Shown here piece after piece: positions 18,934-28,226 of a stretch of 64,000 nucleotides of DNA. The translations under genes and the position numbers were made by a program. The stretch is from Rhodococcus maanshanensis NBRC 100610. Lineage in GTDB: Bacteria > Actinomycetota > Actinomycetes > Mycobacteriales > Mycobacteriaceae. The DNA lies in contig NZ_BCXA01000031.1 in the NCBI RefSeq assembly GCF_001894865.1, positions 1 to 64,000 on the forward strand, given 5' to 3'. Below the pieces are notes generated by a model. It had not been told where the DNA came from, did no database searches, and worked only from the letters and a program-made list of their open reading frames with translations. Positions within the stretch are counted from its first letter, which is position 1; each line of letters begins with the position of its first letter.

Positions 18934-20160
18934 GTGCCAGCAGCGGCCGGAGACGAGCCCAACTACCTCGTAGGGCTCAACCTGACCGATCGACGGGTTG
19001 TCGTCGTCGGCGGCGGCACCGTCGCGCAGCGGCGCCTCGGCCTGCTCGTCGCCTGTGGGGCGCGGGTACACGTGGTCAGCCGCGCCGTCACCCCCGCCGT
19101 CGAGGCGATGGCGACTGGTGGCCAGATCACCATCGACCTGCGCGCGTACGTCGACGGCGACCTCGACGGTGCCTGGTACGCGATCGCCTGCACCGACGAG
19201 CCGGACACCAACGCCGCCGTCGTCGCCGAGGCGGAGCGGAGCCGCATCTTCTGCGTCCGCGCCGACAGCGCCCGCAACGGCACCGCCGTCACCCCGGCGA
19301 GCGCCTCCTTCGACGGACTCGAGCTCGGCGTGCTGGCGGGCGGCGACCACCGCCGCTCGGCCGCGGTGCGCACCGCGCTCGTCGAGGCCCTGCAGTCCGG
19401 TGGCGTGGTGGATGTCGCCGAGCCGCACGCGCCCGGCGTCGCGCTGGTCGGCGGCGGACCCGGCGACCCGGACCTGATCACCGTCCGCGGTCGCCGGTTG
19501 CTGGCCCGCGCCGATGTCGTGGTCGCGGACCGGCTGGCCCCGCCGGAGCTGCTGGCCGAGCTCGGCCCGCAGGTCGAGGTCATCGACGCCGCGAAGATCC
19601 CGTACGGCCGCGCCATGGCGCAGGAGGCGATCAACGCCGCGCTGATCGACGGCTACAAGGCGGGCAAGTTCGTGGTCCGGCTCAAGGGCGGCGACCCGTA
19701 CGTGTTCGGCAGGGGCTTCGAGGAGCTGCAGGCCTGCGCGGCGGCCGGGGTGCCGGTCACCGTGGTACCGGGCATCACCAGCGCGATCGCCGTGCCGTCC
19801 GCGGCCGGGATCCCGGTGACCCACCGCGGCGTCACCCACGAGTTCGTCGTCGTCAGCGGGCACATCGCCCCCGACCACCCCGATTCGCTGGTGGACTGGT
19901 CGGCGCTGGCGAAACTGCGCGGCACCCTGGTGTTGCTGATGGCGGTGGAGCGGATCGAGAAGTTCGCCGCCGTGCTCACCGAGGGTGGCAGGCCCGCCGA
20001 GACGCCGGTGACCGTGATCCAGGAGGGCACGACGCGCGCCCAGCGGGTGTTGCGCGCCGATCTGGCGACCGTCGCGGCCCGGGTCCGCGAGGAGAACATC
20101 CGCCCGCCCGCGATCATCGTGATCGGGCCGGTCGCGGGCCTGACCGCCGACGCGCAGTAA
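18934..20160 (+). CDS. cysG: Uroporphyrinogen-III C-methyltransferase fused to precorrin-2 dehydrogenase (Rv2847c-type CysG)
   Basis: 408 residues. The N-terminal domain (about 1-150) is a Rossmann precorrin-2 dehydrogenase with VVVVGGGTVAQRRLGLLVACGA; the C-terminal domain (about 165-400) is SUMT with LVGGGPGDPDLITVRGRRLL, VVVADRL, RLKGGDPYVFGRGFEE and VVPGITSAIAVPSAAGIPVTHRG. It makes precorrin-2 and sirohydrochlorin, feeding both B12 and siroheme. GTG 18934 follows AAGGAGTG. It is 36 bases after the CobE-like gene and the last biosynthetic gene of the riboswitch operon. Confidence 0.94.
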   Translation: MPAAAGDEPNYLVGLNLTDRRVVVVGGGTVAQRRLGLLVACGARVHVVSRAVTPAVEAMATGGQITIDLRAYVDGDLDGAWYAIACTDEPDTNAAVVAEAERSRIFCVRADSARNGTAVTPASASFDGLELGVLAGGDHRRSAAVRTALVEALQSGGVVDVAEPHAPGVALVGGGPGDPDLITVRGRRLLARADVVVADRLAPPELLAELGPQVEVIDAAKIPYGRAMAQEAINAALIDGYKAGKFVVRLKGGDPYVFGRGFEELQACAAAGVPVTVVPGITSAIAVPSAAGIPVTHRGVTHEFVVVSGHIAPDHPDSLVDWSALAKLRGTLVLLMAVERIEKFAAVLTEGGRPAETPVTVIQEGTTRAQRVLRADLATVAARVREENIRPPAIIVIGPVAGLTADAQ

Positions 20161-20171
20161 CCTGGGCGACC

Positions 20172-21650
20172 GTGCCTGACTCCACTGTCGTGAAGTACCC
20201 CGTGACCACGCGAGCCTTCGGTCTCGCCATCGTCGTCCTCGGCGGTATGCAGCTGATGATGGTGCTCGACGGGACCGTCGCGTCGCTGGCCCTTGCCCGG
20301 ATCCAGCAGGACCTCGACCTCAGCGACGCGGGCCGGAACTGGGTGATCACGTCGTACGCGCTGACCTACGGCGGCCTGATGCTCCTGGGCGGACGGCTCG
20401 GCGACGCGTTCGGACGCAAGCGGGTCTTCATCGGCGGCGTGGTGCTGTTCACGGTGGCCTCGCTCGTCTGCGGACTCGCGACCGGCGAGATCTCGCTGAT
20501 CGCGGCGCGTGCGCTGCAGGGCGTCGGTGCGGCGATCGCGTCGCCGACGGCGCTGGCCCTGGTGGCGACGACGTTCGCGCCCGGCCCGGTCCGCAACCAG
20601 GCGATCGCGATCTTCGCGGCCATGACCGGCGTCGGCTCGGTGACCGGACTGATCGTCGGCGGCGCGCTGACCGAGGTGTCCTGGCGCTGGATCTTCCTGA
20701 TCAACGTGCCGATCGGCCTGGTGATCATCGCGCTCGCCTTCCGTTCGCTGGTGGAGACCGGCGCCGAGCGGCTCAAGCTGGACGTGCCCGGCGCGGTGCT
20801 CGCGACCCTGGGCTGCACCGGCGTGGTCTTCGGGTTCACCGAGGGCGCGGAGATGGGCTGGACGAGCGCGCCGGTGGTCGCGGCGCTGGTCGTGGGCCTG
20901 GGCATGCTGGCGGCGTTCCTGATGGTCGAGCGCAAGGCGGAGAATCCGCTGCTGCCGTTCTCGCTGTTCCGGAACCGGAACCGGGTGGCCACCTTCATCG
21001 CGATCGCACTGGTCGGCGCGGTGATGTTCAGCCTGGCGCCGTTCGTGGCGCTGTTCGTGCAGGACATCCTCGGGTACAGCCCGCTAGCCGCGGGCATGGC
21101 GTTCGTGCCGTTCGCCTTCGGCCTCGGCGCCGCCGCATTCGTGGCGTCCAAGCTCGCCGTCCGCGTCCAGCCGCGGTGGCTGATCGTCGCGGGCACGGTC
21201 CTGACCACGCTCGGCCTGCTGTACGGCTCCACGCTGGACACCTCGGCGACGTACATGGGCAACCTGTTCATGCTGGTGGTCGGCGTCGGGTTCGGTGTCG
21301 GCCTCGCCGTGGTGCCGCTGCCGCTGTGTGCGATCGCGGGGGTGGGGCAGCACGAGATCGGCCCGCTGTCCGCGATCGCCCAGGTGGCTCAGGTGCTCTT
21401 CGGCCCGATCGGGCTGGCGATCGTCGGGGCGATGGCCACGTCCAAGACACTCTCGCTCGGCGGCACCTCCGGCGTGGCGTCGACCATGAACGCGAATCAG
21501 CTGTTCGCACTCAGCGAGGGCTACACGACCGCCCTGCTCGGCTGCGCGATCTTCGCCGCCCTCGCCGCCGTCGTGGCCCTGTTCATCCGGTTCACCCCGC
21601 AGCAGGTCGCCCAGGCGCAGGCCGCGGAGAAGGCGGCCCAGGAGTCGTAG
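20172..21650 (+). CDS. MFS drug exporter, EmrB/QacA (EfpA-like) family
   Basis: 492 residues with about 14 hydrophobic helices. The DHA2 family motifs are visible: LDGTVASLALARIQQDL in helix 1, a helix 2-3 loop GGRLGDAFGRKRVFI (motif A), and ARALQGVGAAIASPTALALV (motif B/C region). Such proteins expel hydrophobic compounds by proton antiport. It begins 11 bases after cysG. Mtb has efpA (Rv2846c) at the same place beside cysG, so orthology with EfpA is likely. A strong bidirectional hairpin follows. Confidence 0.88.
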   Translation: MPDSTVVKYPVTTRAFGLAIVVLGGMQLMMVLDGTVASLALARIQQDLDLSDAGRNWVITSYALTYGGLMLLGGRLGDAFGRKRVFIGGVVLFTVASLVCGLATGEISLIAARALQGVGAAIASPTALALVATTFAPGPVRNQAIAIFAAMTGVGSVTGLIVGGALTEVSWRWIFLINVPIGLVIIALAFRSLVETGAERLKLDVPGAVLATLGCTGVVFGFTEGAEMGWTSAPVVAALVVGLGMLAAFLMVERKAENPLLPFSLFRNRNRVATFIAIALVGAVMFSLAPFVALFVQDILGYSPLAAGMAFVPFAFGLGAAAFVASKLAVRVQPRWLIVAGTVLTTLGLLYGSTLDTSATYMGNLFMLVVGVGFGVGLAVVPLPLCAIAGVGQHEIGPLSAIAQVAQVLFGPIGLAIVGAMATSKTLSLGGTSGVASTMNANQLFALSEGYTTALLGCAIFAALAAVVALFIRFTPQQVAQAQAAEKAAQES

Positions 21651-21659
21651 GCGACGTGC

Positions 21660-21693
21660 CTCGGAGGTGTTCCTTGCGGGGAACACCTCCGAG
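21660..21693. terminator. 14-bp perfect hairpin after the MFS gene
   Basis: CTCGGAGGTGTTCC (21660-21673) and GGAACACCTCCGAG (21680-21693) form a perfect 14-bp stem with a 6-base loop, ten bases after the exporter stop. No T-run. It lies between convergent genes and should end transcription of the B12 operon. Confidence 0.7.
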
Positions 21694-21694
21694 T

Positions 21695-21718
21695 GCGTGA
21701 CCAGACGTTCGGTCACGC
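21695..21718. terminator. Second hairpin, facing the epoxide hydrolase gene
   Basis: GCGTGACC (21695-21702) and GGTCACGC (21711-21718) are perfect inverted 8-mers with an 8-base loop and overlap the stop codon of the minus-strand epoxide hydrolase. Two adjacent hairpins fit separate terminators for each convergent unit. Confidence 0.4.
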
Positions 21719-22849
21719 CAACTGGGCGAAGAACTGGCGGATGTCGCCGACCAGGATCTCGGGTGCCTCGTGTGCGGCGTAGTGCCCGGCTGCATCGTTC
21801 GCGCCGCCGCTCGGCCCGGCGGTGTCGTAGGAATTCCAGCTGATGATGTTGCTGTGGTCGCGCTCGGCGAACCGGCGGATCGACTGGAAGTCACCGGCGA
21901 ACATCGCCAGACCCGTTGGTGTGGTGGTCGGCGTGGTCGGGTGCTCGGTGGCGTGGGCATCCTCGTAATAGAACCTGGTCGAGGAGCCGGCGGTTCCGGT
22001 CAGCCAGTAGATCGCGACGTTCGCGAGGACGAAGTCTGCATCGAGGCCCTCGCCGAAAAGCTGCGCGTTCCATGCGAGTAGCCCGACTGGCGAGTCGGCG
22101 AGGGCGAACGCGAGGGTCTGCGGCTGCTGGCTGTGCAGCGTGTTGAACGCCATCTTGTTCGTGTGGAACCACTGCAGGTGCTCGAGGGCGGCCTGGTCGG
22201 CCTCGGAGAGTCCCTCGAATTCGGACGGATCGCCGGAGGGGAACGAGAACAGCTGGGTGACGTGCACGCCGACAACGTTCGACGGGTCGAGGCGGCCGAT
22301 CTCGGGCGCGATCATCGACCCGCCGTCGTTGCCGACCGCGCCGTAGGACTGGTAGCCCAACCGGTGCATCAGCTCGATCCAGGCCTGCGCGGTGCGGTAC
22401 CGATTCCAGCCGGTGCTGCGGGTGGGCCCGGAGAAGCCGAAGCCGGGGATCGACGGGATCACCAGGTGGAACGCGGGTGCGTCGGGGGACTCCGGTTCGG
22501 TGAGCGGGGCGATGACATCGAGGTACTCGACGATCGACCCGGGCCATCCGTGCGTCAGCACCAGCGCGGTGGCGTCCGGCCGTGACGACCGGATGTGCAG
22601 GAAGTGGATGTCCTCACCGTCGATCTCGGTGACGAACTGCGGGTACGAGTTGATCCTCGCCTCGAGGGCCCGCCAGTCGAAGCCTTCGAGCCATCGGGCG
22701 GCGAGCGCGCGGACCCGGTCGTTCGGCACGCCGTACGAGTCGGCGACGCCCGGCAGTTCGTTCGGCCACAAGGTGCGGCGCAGCCGGTCGTGCAGGTCGT
22801 CGAGCTGGGCCTGCGGGACGTCGACGGTGAAGGGGCGGATGTCGTTCAC
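21713..22849 (-). CDS. Epoxide hydrolase, EHN-type alpha/beta hydrolase
   Basis: 378 residues. The N-terminal EHN region (about 1-105: FTVDVPQAQLDDLHDRLRRTLWP) is diagnostic of microsomal-type bacterial epoxide hydrolases. Then HGWPGSIVEYLDVI (oxyanion HGWP), SIPGFGFSGP, and the nucleophile Asp in AVGNDGGSMIAPEIG (D in place of Ser, as expected for epoxide opening through an alkyl-enzyme ester). The enzyme converts epoxides to diols in the cytoplasm. It is divergent from a TetR gene 84 bases away, and the intervening inverted repeat suggests direct repression by that TetR. Confidence 0.88.
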   Translation of the reverse strand: MNDIRPFTVDVPQAQLDDLHDRLRRTLWPNELPGVADSYGVPNDRVRALAARWLEGFDWRALEARINSYPQFVTEIDGEDIHFLHIRSSRPDATALVLTHGWPGSIVEYLDVIAPLTEPESPDAPAFHLVIPSIPGFGFSGPTRSTGWNRYRTAQAWIELMHRLGYQSYGAVGNDGGSMIAPEIGRLDPSNVVGVHVTQLFSFPSGDPSEFEGLSEADQAALEHLQWFHTNKMAFNTLHSQQPQTLAFALADSPVGLLAWNAQLFGEGLDADFVLANVAIYWLTGTAGSSTRFYYEDAHATEHPTTPTTTPTGLAMFAGDFQSIRRFAERDHSNIISWNSYDTAGPSGGANDAAGHYAAHEAPEILVGDIRQFFAQLA

Positions 22850-22864
22850 GGCTGCTCCTAATTA

Positions 22865-22915
22865 GAACGGAATGTTCGGTTCCGTTAGAACGTAACAGAT
22901 CAGATCATTCCGTTC
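22865..22915. promoter_or_regulatory. Inverted repeats in the epoxide hydrolase/TetR intergenic region
   Basis: GAACGGAATG (22865-22874) and CATTCCGTTC (22906-22915) are exact inverted 10-mers 31 bases apart, and an inner GTTCCGTTAGAAC lies between them. The stretch is far more AT-rich than its surroundings. It probably holds both divergent promoters and the binding site of the adjacent TetR regulator. Confidence 0.6.
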
Positions 22916-22933
22916 CAGTGTTATCGTCGGTTC

Positions 22934-23599
22934 ATGCCGAGATCGACTGAAAGCGCAGTTCCTAAGGGTCGGACCGGTCTGCCGGGACGCAAACAGGAGG
23001 CGGCCCGCAACGACGGAGTCATCCTCGAGGCGGCGCGGGAGGTGTTCCTGGCTGATCCGAAGGCGCCCATCACCGCAGTGGCCCAGCGGGCCGGTGTCGG
23101 GATCAGCGCGCTCTACCGTCGGTATCCGGGCAAGGAGGACCTCCTGCGCACGCTGTGTCACGACGGCCTGCGTCGCTACATCGTCGAGGCGGAGAAGGGG
23201 CTCGAGGATGCCGACGCGTGGCGCGGACTGACCGGATTTCTCGAGAGGGTGGTCGACGCCGATGTGCACTCGTTGACGGTGCACCTGGCTGGGGCGTTCA
23301 CCCCGACCGAGGAGATGGGCCACGACGCCATGCGCTCCCACGAGTTGACCGCCGCCCTCGTCGAACGGGCGCACGCGACGGGGAGATTGCGTGCCGACAT
23401 CGTCACCCTGGATCTCGGGCTGCTCCTCGAGGGGTGTGCCGCCATCCGGATTCCGGACCAGGAGCGCACCCGGCAATTGCGCCGCCGTCACCTCGCTCTG
23501 CTCGTCGACGGTCTCGCCGCGAGCGGTGATCTGCCCGGCCCGCCACCGCAGGCGGGGGAGTTCGGGTCGCGGTGGAACCGGGAGGCGGGCGGCGCGTAA
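22934..23599 (+). CDS. TetR/AcrR family transcriptional regulator
   Basis: 221 residues. An N-terminal helix-turn-helix (about 25-70): ILEAAREVFLADPKAPITAVAQRAGVGISALYRRYPGKEDLL is the TetR_N signature read across ITAVAQRAGVG and the YRRYPGKEDLL end. The C-terminal ligand domain is not specific. It is divergent from epoxide hydrolase, whose expression it likely represses until an epoxide-related inducer binds, and 52 bases upstream of an alpha/beta hydrolase gene. Confidence 0.9.
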   Translation: MPRSTESAVPKGRTGLPGRKQEAARNDGVILEAAREVFLADPKAPITAVAQRAGVGISALYRRYPGKEDLLRTLCHDGLRRYIVEAEKGLEDADAWRGLTGFLERVVDADVHSLTVHLAGAFTPTEEMGHDAMRSHELTAALVERAHATGRLRADIVTLDLGLLLEGCAAIRIPDQERTRQLRRRHLALLVDGLAASGDLPGPPPQAGEFGSRWNREAGGA

Positions 23600-23651
23600 C
23601 AACCGTCCAGTACGGCGCGACGAACAGGCCATGAGGGGGAGAGGACCTGCG

Positions 23652-24983
23652 ATGACGGTCGAGCCACGTGAATCGGCACCGCCGACGAAGGTCCGCAGTC
23701 GGTGGCGTATCGCCCTTGGGGTGGCGATCATCGCCGTCGGAGTCGTGGTGGCGGTCATCGTCGGAGCCGTCGCGGTGGGCCTGGTGGCGCTCGTGGTTGA
23801 CACCCCCGCGCTGTTCCTCGGCGCGGGACTGGTGGTCGTCGTTGCCCTCTGCTTCCTGATGAGCTGGTGGGGATTTCGGTTGACGGGGGCGCGTCGGACG
23901 AAGGTGGGCGCGGCCGTACTGAGCGCGGCGGTCGGCGTCGCGATCGCCGCGGTGGCAGCATCGACGATTCTCAGTCCGTTCCCCGCTCAGCCGGATGCCG
24001 CGGCCCCCTCGGCCGTCCGGTACTGGGACCTGCCGACGGGGTCGCGAATCGTCTACGTCCACGCCCCGGCCGCCGAACTCCCGACCCCGAAACCGCCGGT
24101 GATCTTCGTCCACGGAGGGCCGGGAACCCCGGGTGAGGGAATTCCGGTCGGCGGCGACGAACTCGCCGCCAAGGGATTCGACGTCTACGCCTACGACCAG
24201 GTGGGGGCGGGCCGCTCGACCCGATTCGACGATGTCACCGAATACACCGTGCAGCGCCAGGTGGACGATCTCGACGCGATCAGGCGAGAACTCGGTGCCG
24301 AGCAGCTCATCCTCGTCGGACGTTCCTGGGGTGGATCGCTGACGGCGCAGTACATCGCAGCGCACCCCGATCGGGTCGCGAAGGCCGTCTTCGTCGCGCC
24401 AGGGGCGATCTGGCCGACGGCCTTCCCCGATGGTGTGGGCGAGCCCTGGCGCGAGATGGATCCCGCCCGGCAGGCCCGTTACGACGAACTGATGGGCAAC
24501 CCACGCATTCTCACCCAGTCATTGCTGATGGGCGTGAATCCCGATGCGGCGCATGCGTTCGTCCCCGACGCGGAAGCCGACGCGTGGATGCACGAGGTCG
24601 CCCTCACCGGACGCGACGGGGCCTCGTGCTCACGCGAGGTCACCACGCCACCCCACAACAACCTGCAGGGCTTCTACGTCAACCAGATGACGACCGCCGA
24701 TTTCGATTCCATCCCGGACCCCAGGCCGGCCCTGACGCAGGCGCAGGTTCCCGTCCTGGTCATGGCGGCCCAATGCGACTTCCTGCACTGGCCGGTCTCG
24801 CGCGAGTACCGCGACACCTTCCCGAACTCCACGCTGGTGGACGTCCAGGGTGCCGGCCACGGGGTCTCGACGGACCAGCCCGAGGTCTACACGGGTCTCC
24901 TCGAGACCTTCCTGAGCGATCAGCCCCTTCCGCTCCCGGCCTACACCTCCATGGATCCGCCGCCCGGACGCTGGACCAGCTGA
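23652..24983 (+). CDS. Membrane-anchored alpha/beta hydrolase, proline-iminopeptidase-like
   Basis: 443 residues from ATG 23652 (purine-rich GGGGGAGAGGA upstream). About 20 cytoplasmic residues, then three hydrophobic segments at roughly 20-45, 48-70 and 80-102. The hydrolase domain follows outside or facing the membrane: VIFVHGGPGTPGEG (HGGPG is the peptidase S33 oxyanion motif), VYAYDQVGAGRS, nucleophile in LVGRSWGGSLTAQYIAAHPDRV (G-R-S-W-G-G), and a C-terminal GAGHGVS histidine. S33 enzymes cleave small peptides or esters. It follows the TetR gene and may belong to its regulon; substrate unknown. Confidence 0.8.
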   Translation: MTVEPRESAPPTKVRSRWRIALGVAIIAVGVVVAVIVGAVAVGLVALVVDTPALFLGAGLVVVVALCFLMSWWGFRLTGARRTKVGAAVLSAAVGVAIAAVAASTILSPFPAQPDAAAPSAVRYWDLPTGSRIVYVHAPAAELPTPKPPVIFVHGGPGTPGEGIPVGGDELAAKGFDVYAYDQVGAGRSTRFDDVTEYTVQRQVDDLDAIRRELGAEQLILVGRSWGGSLTAQYIAAHPDRVAKAVFVAPGAIWPTAFPDGVGEPWREMDPARQARYDELMGNPRILTQSLLMGVNPDAAHAFVPDAEADAWMHEVALTGRDGASCSREVTTPPHNNLQGFYVNQMTTADFDSIPDPRPALTQAQVPVLVMAAQCDFLHWPVSREYRDTFPNSTLVDVQGAGHGVSTDQPEVYTGLLETFLSDQPLPLPAYTSMDPPPGRWTS

Positions 24984-25004
24984 TCGGATGGCCGGCGGGG
25001 CCGC

Positions 25005-25745
25005 TCACGTCAGGATGATCAGCTCCCGCTCGGAGGCGATCTCGACCCGCAGCCCGGCCTTTGCCGCGACCCGGGCGACGCCCTTCACGTCGGACGGCTC
25101 CGCCCGTGAGACGACCAGCGCACGGGCGAGCAGTCCCTTGTGGTGCTTGTTGAAGTGGCTGACCACCGATCGGCTGCCGTCCGGCTTCTCGGTGAGCACG
25201 GTGGCGATCACCGCGCCGGGCACCGGGCCCAGCTGCTGGTAGGTGCCCGAGCGCAGGTCCACCACCAGGCCGTCGGCCTCCGCCTCGAGCGCTGAGGTCA
25301 GCTCCGGCTTCCACACCGACTGCAGGGTGCCCATCCCGGGCAGCTTCGAGCCGCCGGACAGCCGGTAGGCCGGTATCGGGTCGCCCGCGCGGACCACCCC
25401 GAACAGCGCGGAGCCGACCGCGAGGCGGGTCAGGGCCTTCGCCTTCTGTGCCCGGGTGAACGACTTCGCATCGAGGGCGTCGAACAACACCCCCGTGTAG
25501 CGCTCCAACGCCGGACGCGTCGCCGAGGTCCACAGCGCCGCGTTGCGCGCGATCTCGTCGGACTGCCCAGCGCTCAGCCCCAGCGCGAGGCTCGACGCCT
25601 CGGCGTCGGCGGCCAGCTCGACGAGCGCGTTCACCAGCACCTCGCGGGTCGCGGTGAGCTTGGGCAGCGACAGCTCGCCCAGGTCGAGGGGGGCGCCCTT
25701 GCCGCCGTCGGACTTGGTCTCGGAGGGGGGGAGCAGCACCAGCAC
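25005..25745 (-). CDS. yaaA: Peroxide stress protein YaaA family (UPF0246)
   Basis: 246 residues from a GTG start. The family start LVLLPPSETKSDGG, the middle YTGVLFDALDA and the FNKHHKGLLARALV segment identify YaaA (DUF328). In E. coli YaaA lowers free intracellular iron during peroxide stress and binds DNA. It is a single minus-strand gene between the hydrolase and proS; the 60 bases to proS hold both promoters. Confidence 0.9.
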   Translation of the reverse strand: MLVLLPPSETKSDGGKGAPLDLGELSLPKLTATREVLVNALVELAADAEASSLALGLSAGQSDEIARNAALWTSATRPALERYTGVLFDALDAKSFTRAQKAKALTRLAVGSALFGVVRAGDPIPAYRLSGGSKLPGMGTLQSVWKPELTSALEAEADGLVVDLRSGTYQQLGPVPGAVIATVLTEKPDGSRSVVSHFNKHHKGLLARALVVSRAEPSDVKGVARVAAKAGLRVEIASERELIILT

Positions 25746-25804
25746 GAGCGGTAACGGTACCGGGCGCGGTGTGACGCACCGTGGGCCGACTATCCTGATA
25801 CCCC

Positions 25805-27565
25805 GTGATCACCCGCCTGTCTCAGCTGTTCCTCCGCACGCTCCGCGACGACCCGGCCGATGCCGAGGTCGCCAGCCACAAGCTGCTCGTCCGCGCCGGC
25901 TACGTGCGGCGCATCGCGCCGGGCGTGTACTCCTGGCTGCCACTGGGCCTGCGGGTGCTGCGCGAGGTCGAGCGGGTCGTCCGTGAGGAGATGGATGCGA
26001 TTGGCGCGCAGGAGATCCTGCTGCCCGCGCTGCTCCCGCGCGAGCCCTACGAGACGTCGAACCGCTGGACCGAGTACGGCGCCGGCCTGTTTCGCCTGAA
26101 GGACCGCAAGGGCAACGACTACATGCTCGGCCCCACCCACGAGGAGTTGTTCGCGCTCACCGTGAAGGGCGAGTACAACTCGTACAAGGACTTCCCGGTC
26201 ACCCTGTACCAGGTGCAGACCAAGTACCGCGACGAGGAGCGTCCGCGTGCGGGCATCCTGCGCGGCCGAGAGTTCGTGATGAAGGACTCCTACTCCTTCG
26301 ACCTCACCGACGAGGGCCTGGCGGCGTCCTACCAGGCGCACCGCGACGCCTACGAGCGCATCCTGCAGCGGCTCGGCGTCAAGTACGTCATCGTCTCCGC
26401 GACCTCGGGCGCGATGGGCGGCAGCGCCTCGGAGGAGTTCCTGGCCGAGAGCCCGATCGGTGAGGACACCTACGTCCGCTGCATCGAGTCCGGCTACGCC
26501 GCGAACGTCGAGGCCGTCAAGACCCTCGCGCCCGCCGCGATCCCGTTCGACGGGCAGCCGGAGGCGAAGGTGTACGACACCCCGGACACCCCGACCATCG
26601 AGTCGCTGGTCGACTGGGCCAACGGCGCCACTGGGGTGTCGAACGAGGCGAGCAAGACGTTTACCGCCGCGGACACGCTGAAGAACATCATGGTCAAGAC
26701 CCGCGTGCCCGGCGGCGAATGGGAACTGCTCGGGATCGGCATCCCCGGTGACCGCGAGGTCGACGAGAAGCGCCTCGAGGCGGCGCTCACGCCCGCCGAG
26801 TATGTGCTCATCACCGAGACCGACTTCAAGAACAACCCGTTCCTGGTCAAGGGCTACATCGGGCCGAAGGCGCTGCAGGCCAACGGCATCCGCTACCTCG
26901 TCGATCCCCGCGTCGTCGACGGCACCAGCTGGATCACCGGCGCCGACGAGGAGGGCAAGCACGTCGTCGGCCTCGTCGCAGGCCGCGACTTCACCCCGGA
27001 CGGCACCATCGAGGCCGCCGAGGTGCGCGACGGCGACCCCTCGCCCGACGGTGCCGGGCCGCTGGTCGCCGCCCGCGGCATCGAGGTGGGCCACGTCTTC
27101 CAGCTCGGCCGCAAGTACACCGACGCGTTCGGTGTCGACGTTCTCGGCGAGAACGGCAAGCCGGTCCGTCCGACGATGGGCTCGTACGGCATCGGCGTCT
27201 CGCGGCTGGTCGCGGTGATGGCGGAGCAGCAGCACGACGACAAGGGCCTGCGCTGGCCTGCCGAGGTGTCGCCCGCGAACGTGCACCTGGTGATCGCGAA
27301 CAAGGACGATGCGGCACGCGAGGGCGCCGAGGCGCTCGCCGCGGAGCTGGACCGGGCCGGACTGTCGGTGATCCTCGACGACCGCAAGGCCTCACCGGGC
27401 GTGAAGTTCAAGGACTCCGAGCTGCTCGGTGTGCCGCTGGTGGTCGTCGTCGGTCGTGGGTTCGCCGAGGGCAACGTGGAACTGCGGGACCGCTTCACCG
27501 GGGAGTCCAGGGAGGTCCCTGCCGGGACCGCGCTCGCCGAGGTGCTCGCCGCCGTCCGCGGCTGA
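25805..27565 (+). CDS. proS: Prolyl-tRNA synthetase, bacterial type with editing domain
   Basis: 586 residues from GTG 25805. Class II synthetase that charges tRNA-Pro. Motif 1 is in [26 protein letters not shown], motif 2 in [21 protein letters not shown] (split across the catalytic sheet), and motif 3 in [18 protein letters not shown]. The insertion domain that edits Ala-tRNA-Pro lies at about 230-400, and an anticodon-binding domain ([19 protein letters not shown]) closes the protein. Mtb has proS (Rv2845c) next to efpA; here epoxide hydrolase, TetR, hydrolase and yaaA are inserted between them. A strong hairpin follows. Confidence 0.96.
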   Translation: MITRLSQLFLRTLRDDPADAEVASHKLLVRAGYVRRIAPGVYSWLPLGLRVLREVERVVREEMDAIGAQEILLPALLPREPYETSNRWTEYGAGLFRLKDRKGNDYMLGPTHEELFALTVKGEYNSYKDFPVTLYQVQTKYRDEERPRAGILRGREFVMKDSYSFDLTDEGLAASYQAHRDAYERILQRLGVKYVIVSATSGAMGGSASEEFLAESPIGEDTYVRCIESGYAANVEAVKTLAPAAIPFDGQPEAKVYDTPDTPTIESLVDWANGATGVSNEASKTFTAADTLKNIMVKTRVPGGEWELLGIGIPGDREVDEKRLEAALTPAEYVLITETDFKNNPFLVKGYIGPKALQANGIRYLVDPRVVDGTSWITGADEEGKHVVGLVAGRDFTPDGTIEAAEVRDGDPSPDGAGPLVAARGIEVGHVFQLGRKYTDAFGVDVLGENGKPVRPTMGSYGIGVSRLVAVMAEQQHDDKGLRWPAEVSPANVHLVIANKDDAAREGAEALAAELDRAGLSVILDDRKASPGVKFKDSELLGVPLVVVVGRGFAEGNVELRDRFTGESREVPAGTALAEVLAAVRG

Positions 27566-27584
27566 CACGCGAGACAGCAGCACC

Positions 27585-27614
27585 GGACCGGGCCGTCAGC
27601 CGACGGCCCGGTCC
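27585..27614. terminator. 13-bp perfect bidirectional hairpin after proS
   Basis: GGACCGGGCCGTC (27585-27597) and GACGGCCCGGTCC (27602-27614) form a perfect 13-bp stem with a 4-base loop, 20 bases after the proS stop. It includes the last codons and stop of the convergent membrane-protein gene, so it can terminate both units. Confidence 0.75.
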
Positions 27615-28153
27615 AGTGCGTCGAGGCGGGCGTCCTCCGCCGCCAGCCGGCGCCGTTGCACGCTGACGTGGGCTACCCCGGCCGCCGCGGTCGCCGCGAC
27701 GACCGCGGACAGCACCCAGCCGGCGCCGGGAACGTGCTGTGTCACGACGGCGGTGAGCGCGACGAAGCCGCGGAAACCCCCGATGCAGAAGTAGGCGAGT
27801 GCCCCCGCGGCCACCCAACGCGCCTGCAGCACGGCGACATTGACCAGTGGCCTGCGCGGTTCGAGGCCCAGCCGAGAGCGACGCGTGCTGTCGCGGACCG
27901 CGGCCCGGTCCTGCGCGGTGGCTCGGGCGGCGAGGGGGAGGACGAGCACTGCCGCGGATGCGAGGACCAGTGCGGTCTCGCCCGCCGGACCCCGCCACAC
28001 CGCCACGGCCGCCAGCGTCAACAGTCCGGCCGCCAGCGCGTACGTCCGGACCCGGGCCCACAGGTCGGCGCGCAGCGCGGGATCGCGGCGCAGCCGTCGG
28101 TAGCCGAGGTAGCCGACCGCGGCAACGATCAGCAGTGCGACGGCGGTGAACAT
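27596..28153 (-). CDS. Small membrane protein of unknown function
   Basis: 185 residues starting MFTAVALLIVAAVGYLGYRRLRRD. Hydrophobic segments at roughly 3-18, 36-56, 62-84, 110-130 and 136-158 with basic loops; the C-terminus is a charged helix (VQRRRLAAEDARLDALDRAVG). No family is recognised. I chose ATG 28153, since the in-frame extension upstream reads only the antisense of the next gene. It is 73 bases downstream of the SDR gene and may be the last gene of that operon. Confidence 0.6.
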   Translation of the reverse strand: MFTAVALLIVAAVGYLGYRRLRRDPALRADLWARVRTYALAAGLLTLAAVAVWRGPAGETALVLASAAVLVLPLAARATAQDRAAVRDSTRRSRLGLEPRRPLVNVAVLQARWVAAGALAYFCIGGFRGFVALTAVVTQHVPGAGWVLSAVVAATAAAGVAHVSVQRRRLAAEDARLDALDRAVG

Positions 28154-28226
28154 TGTTGAAGCGGTCCCTCGGCTCGAGTGGTGGTTCTGACACCGGATGC
28201 TCTCACACGCGTCGCCGCGCCAGGAT

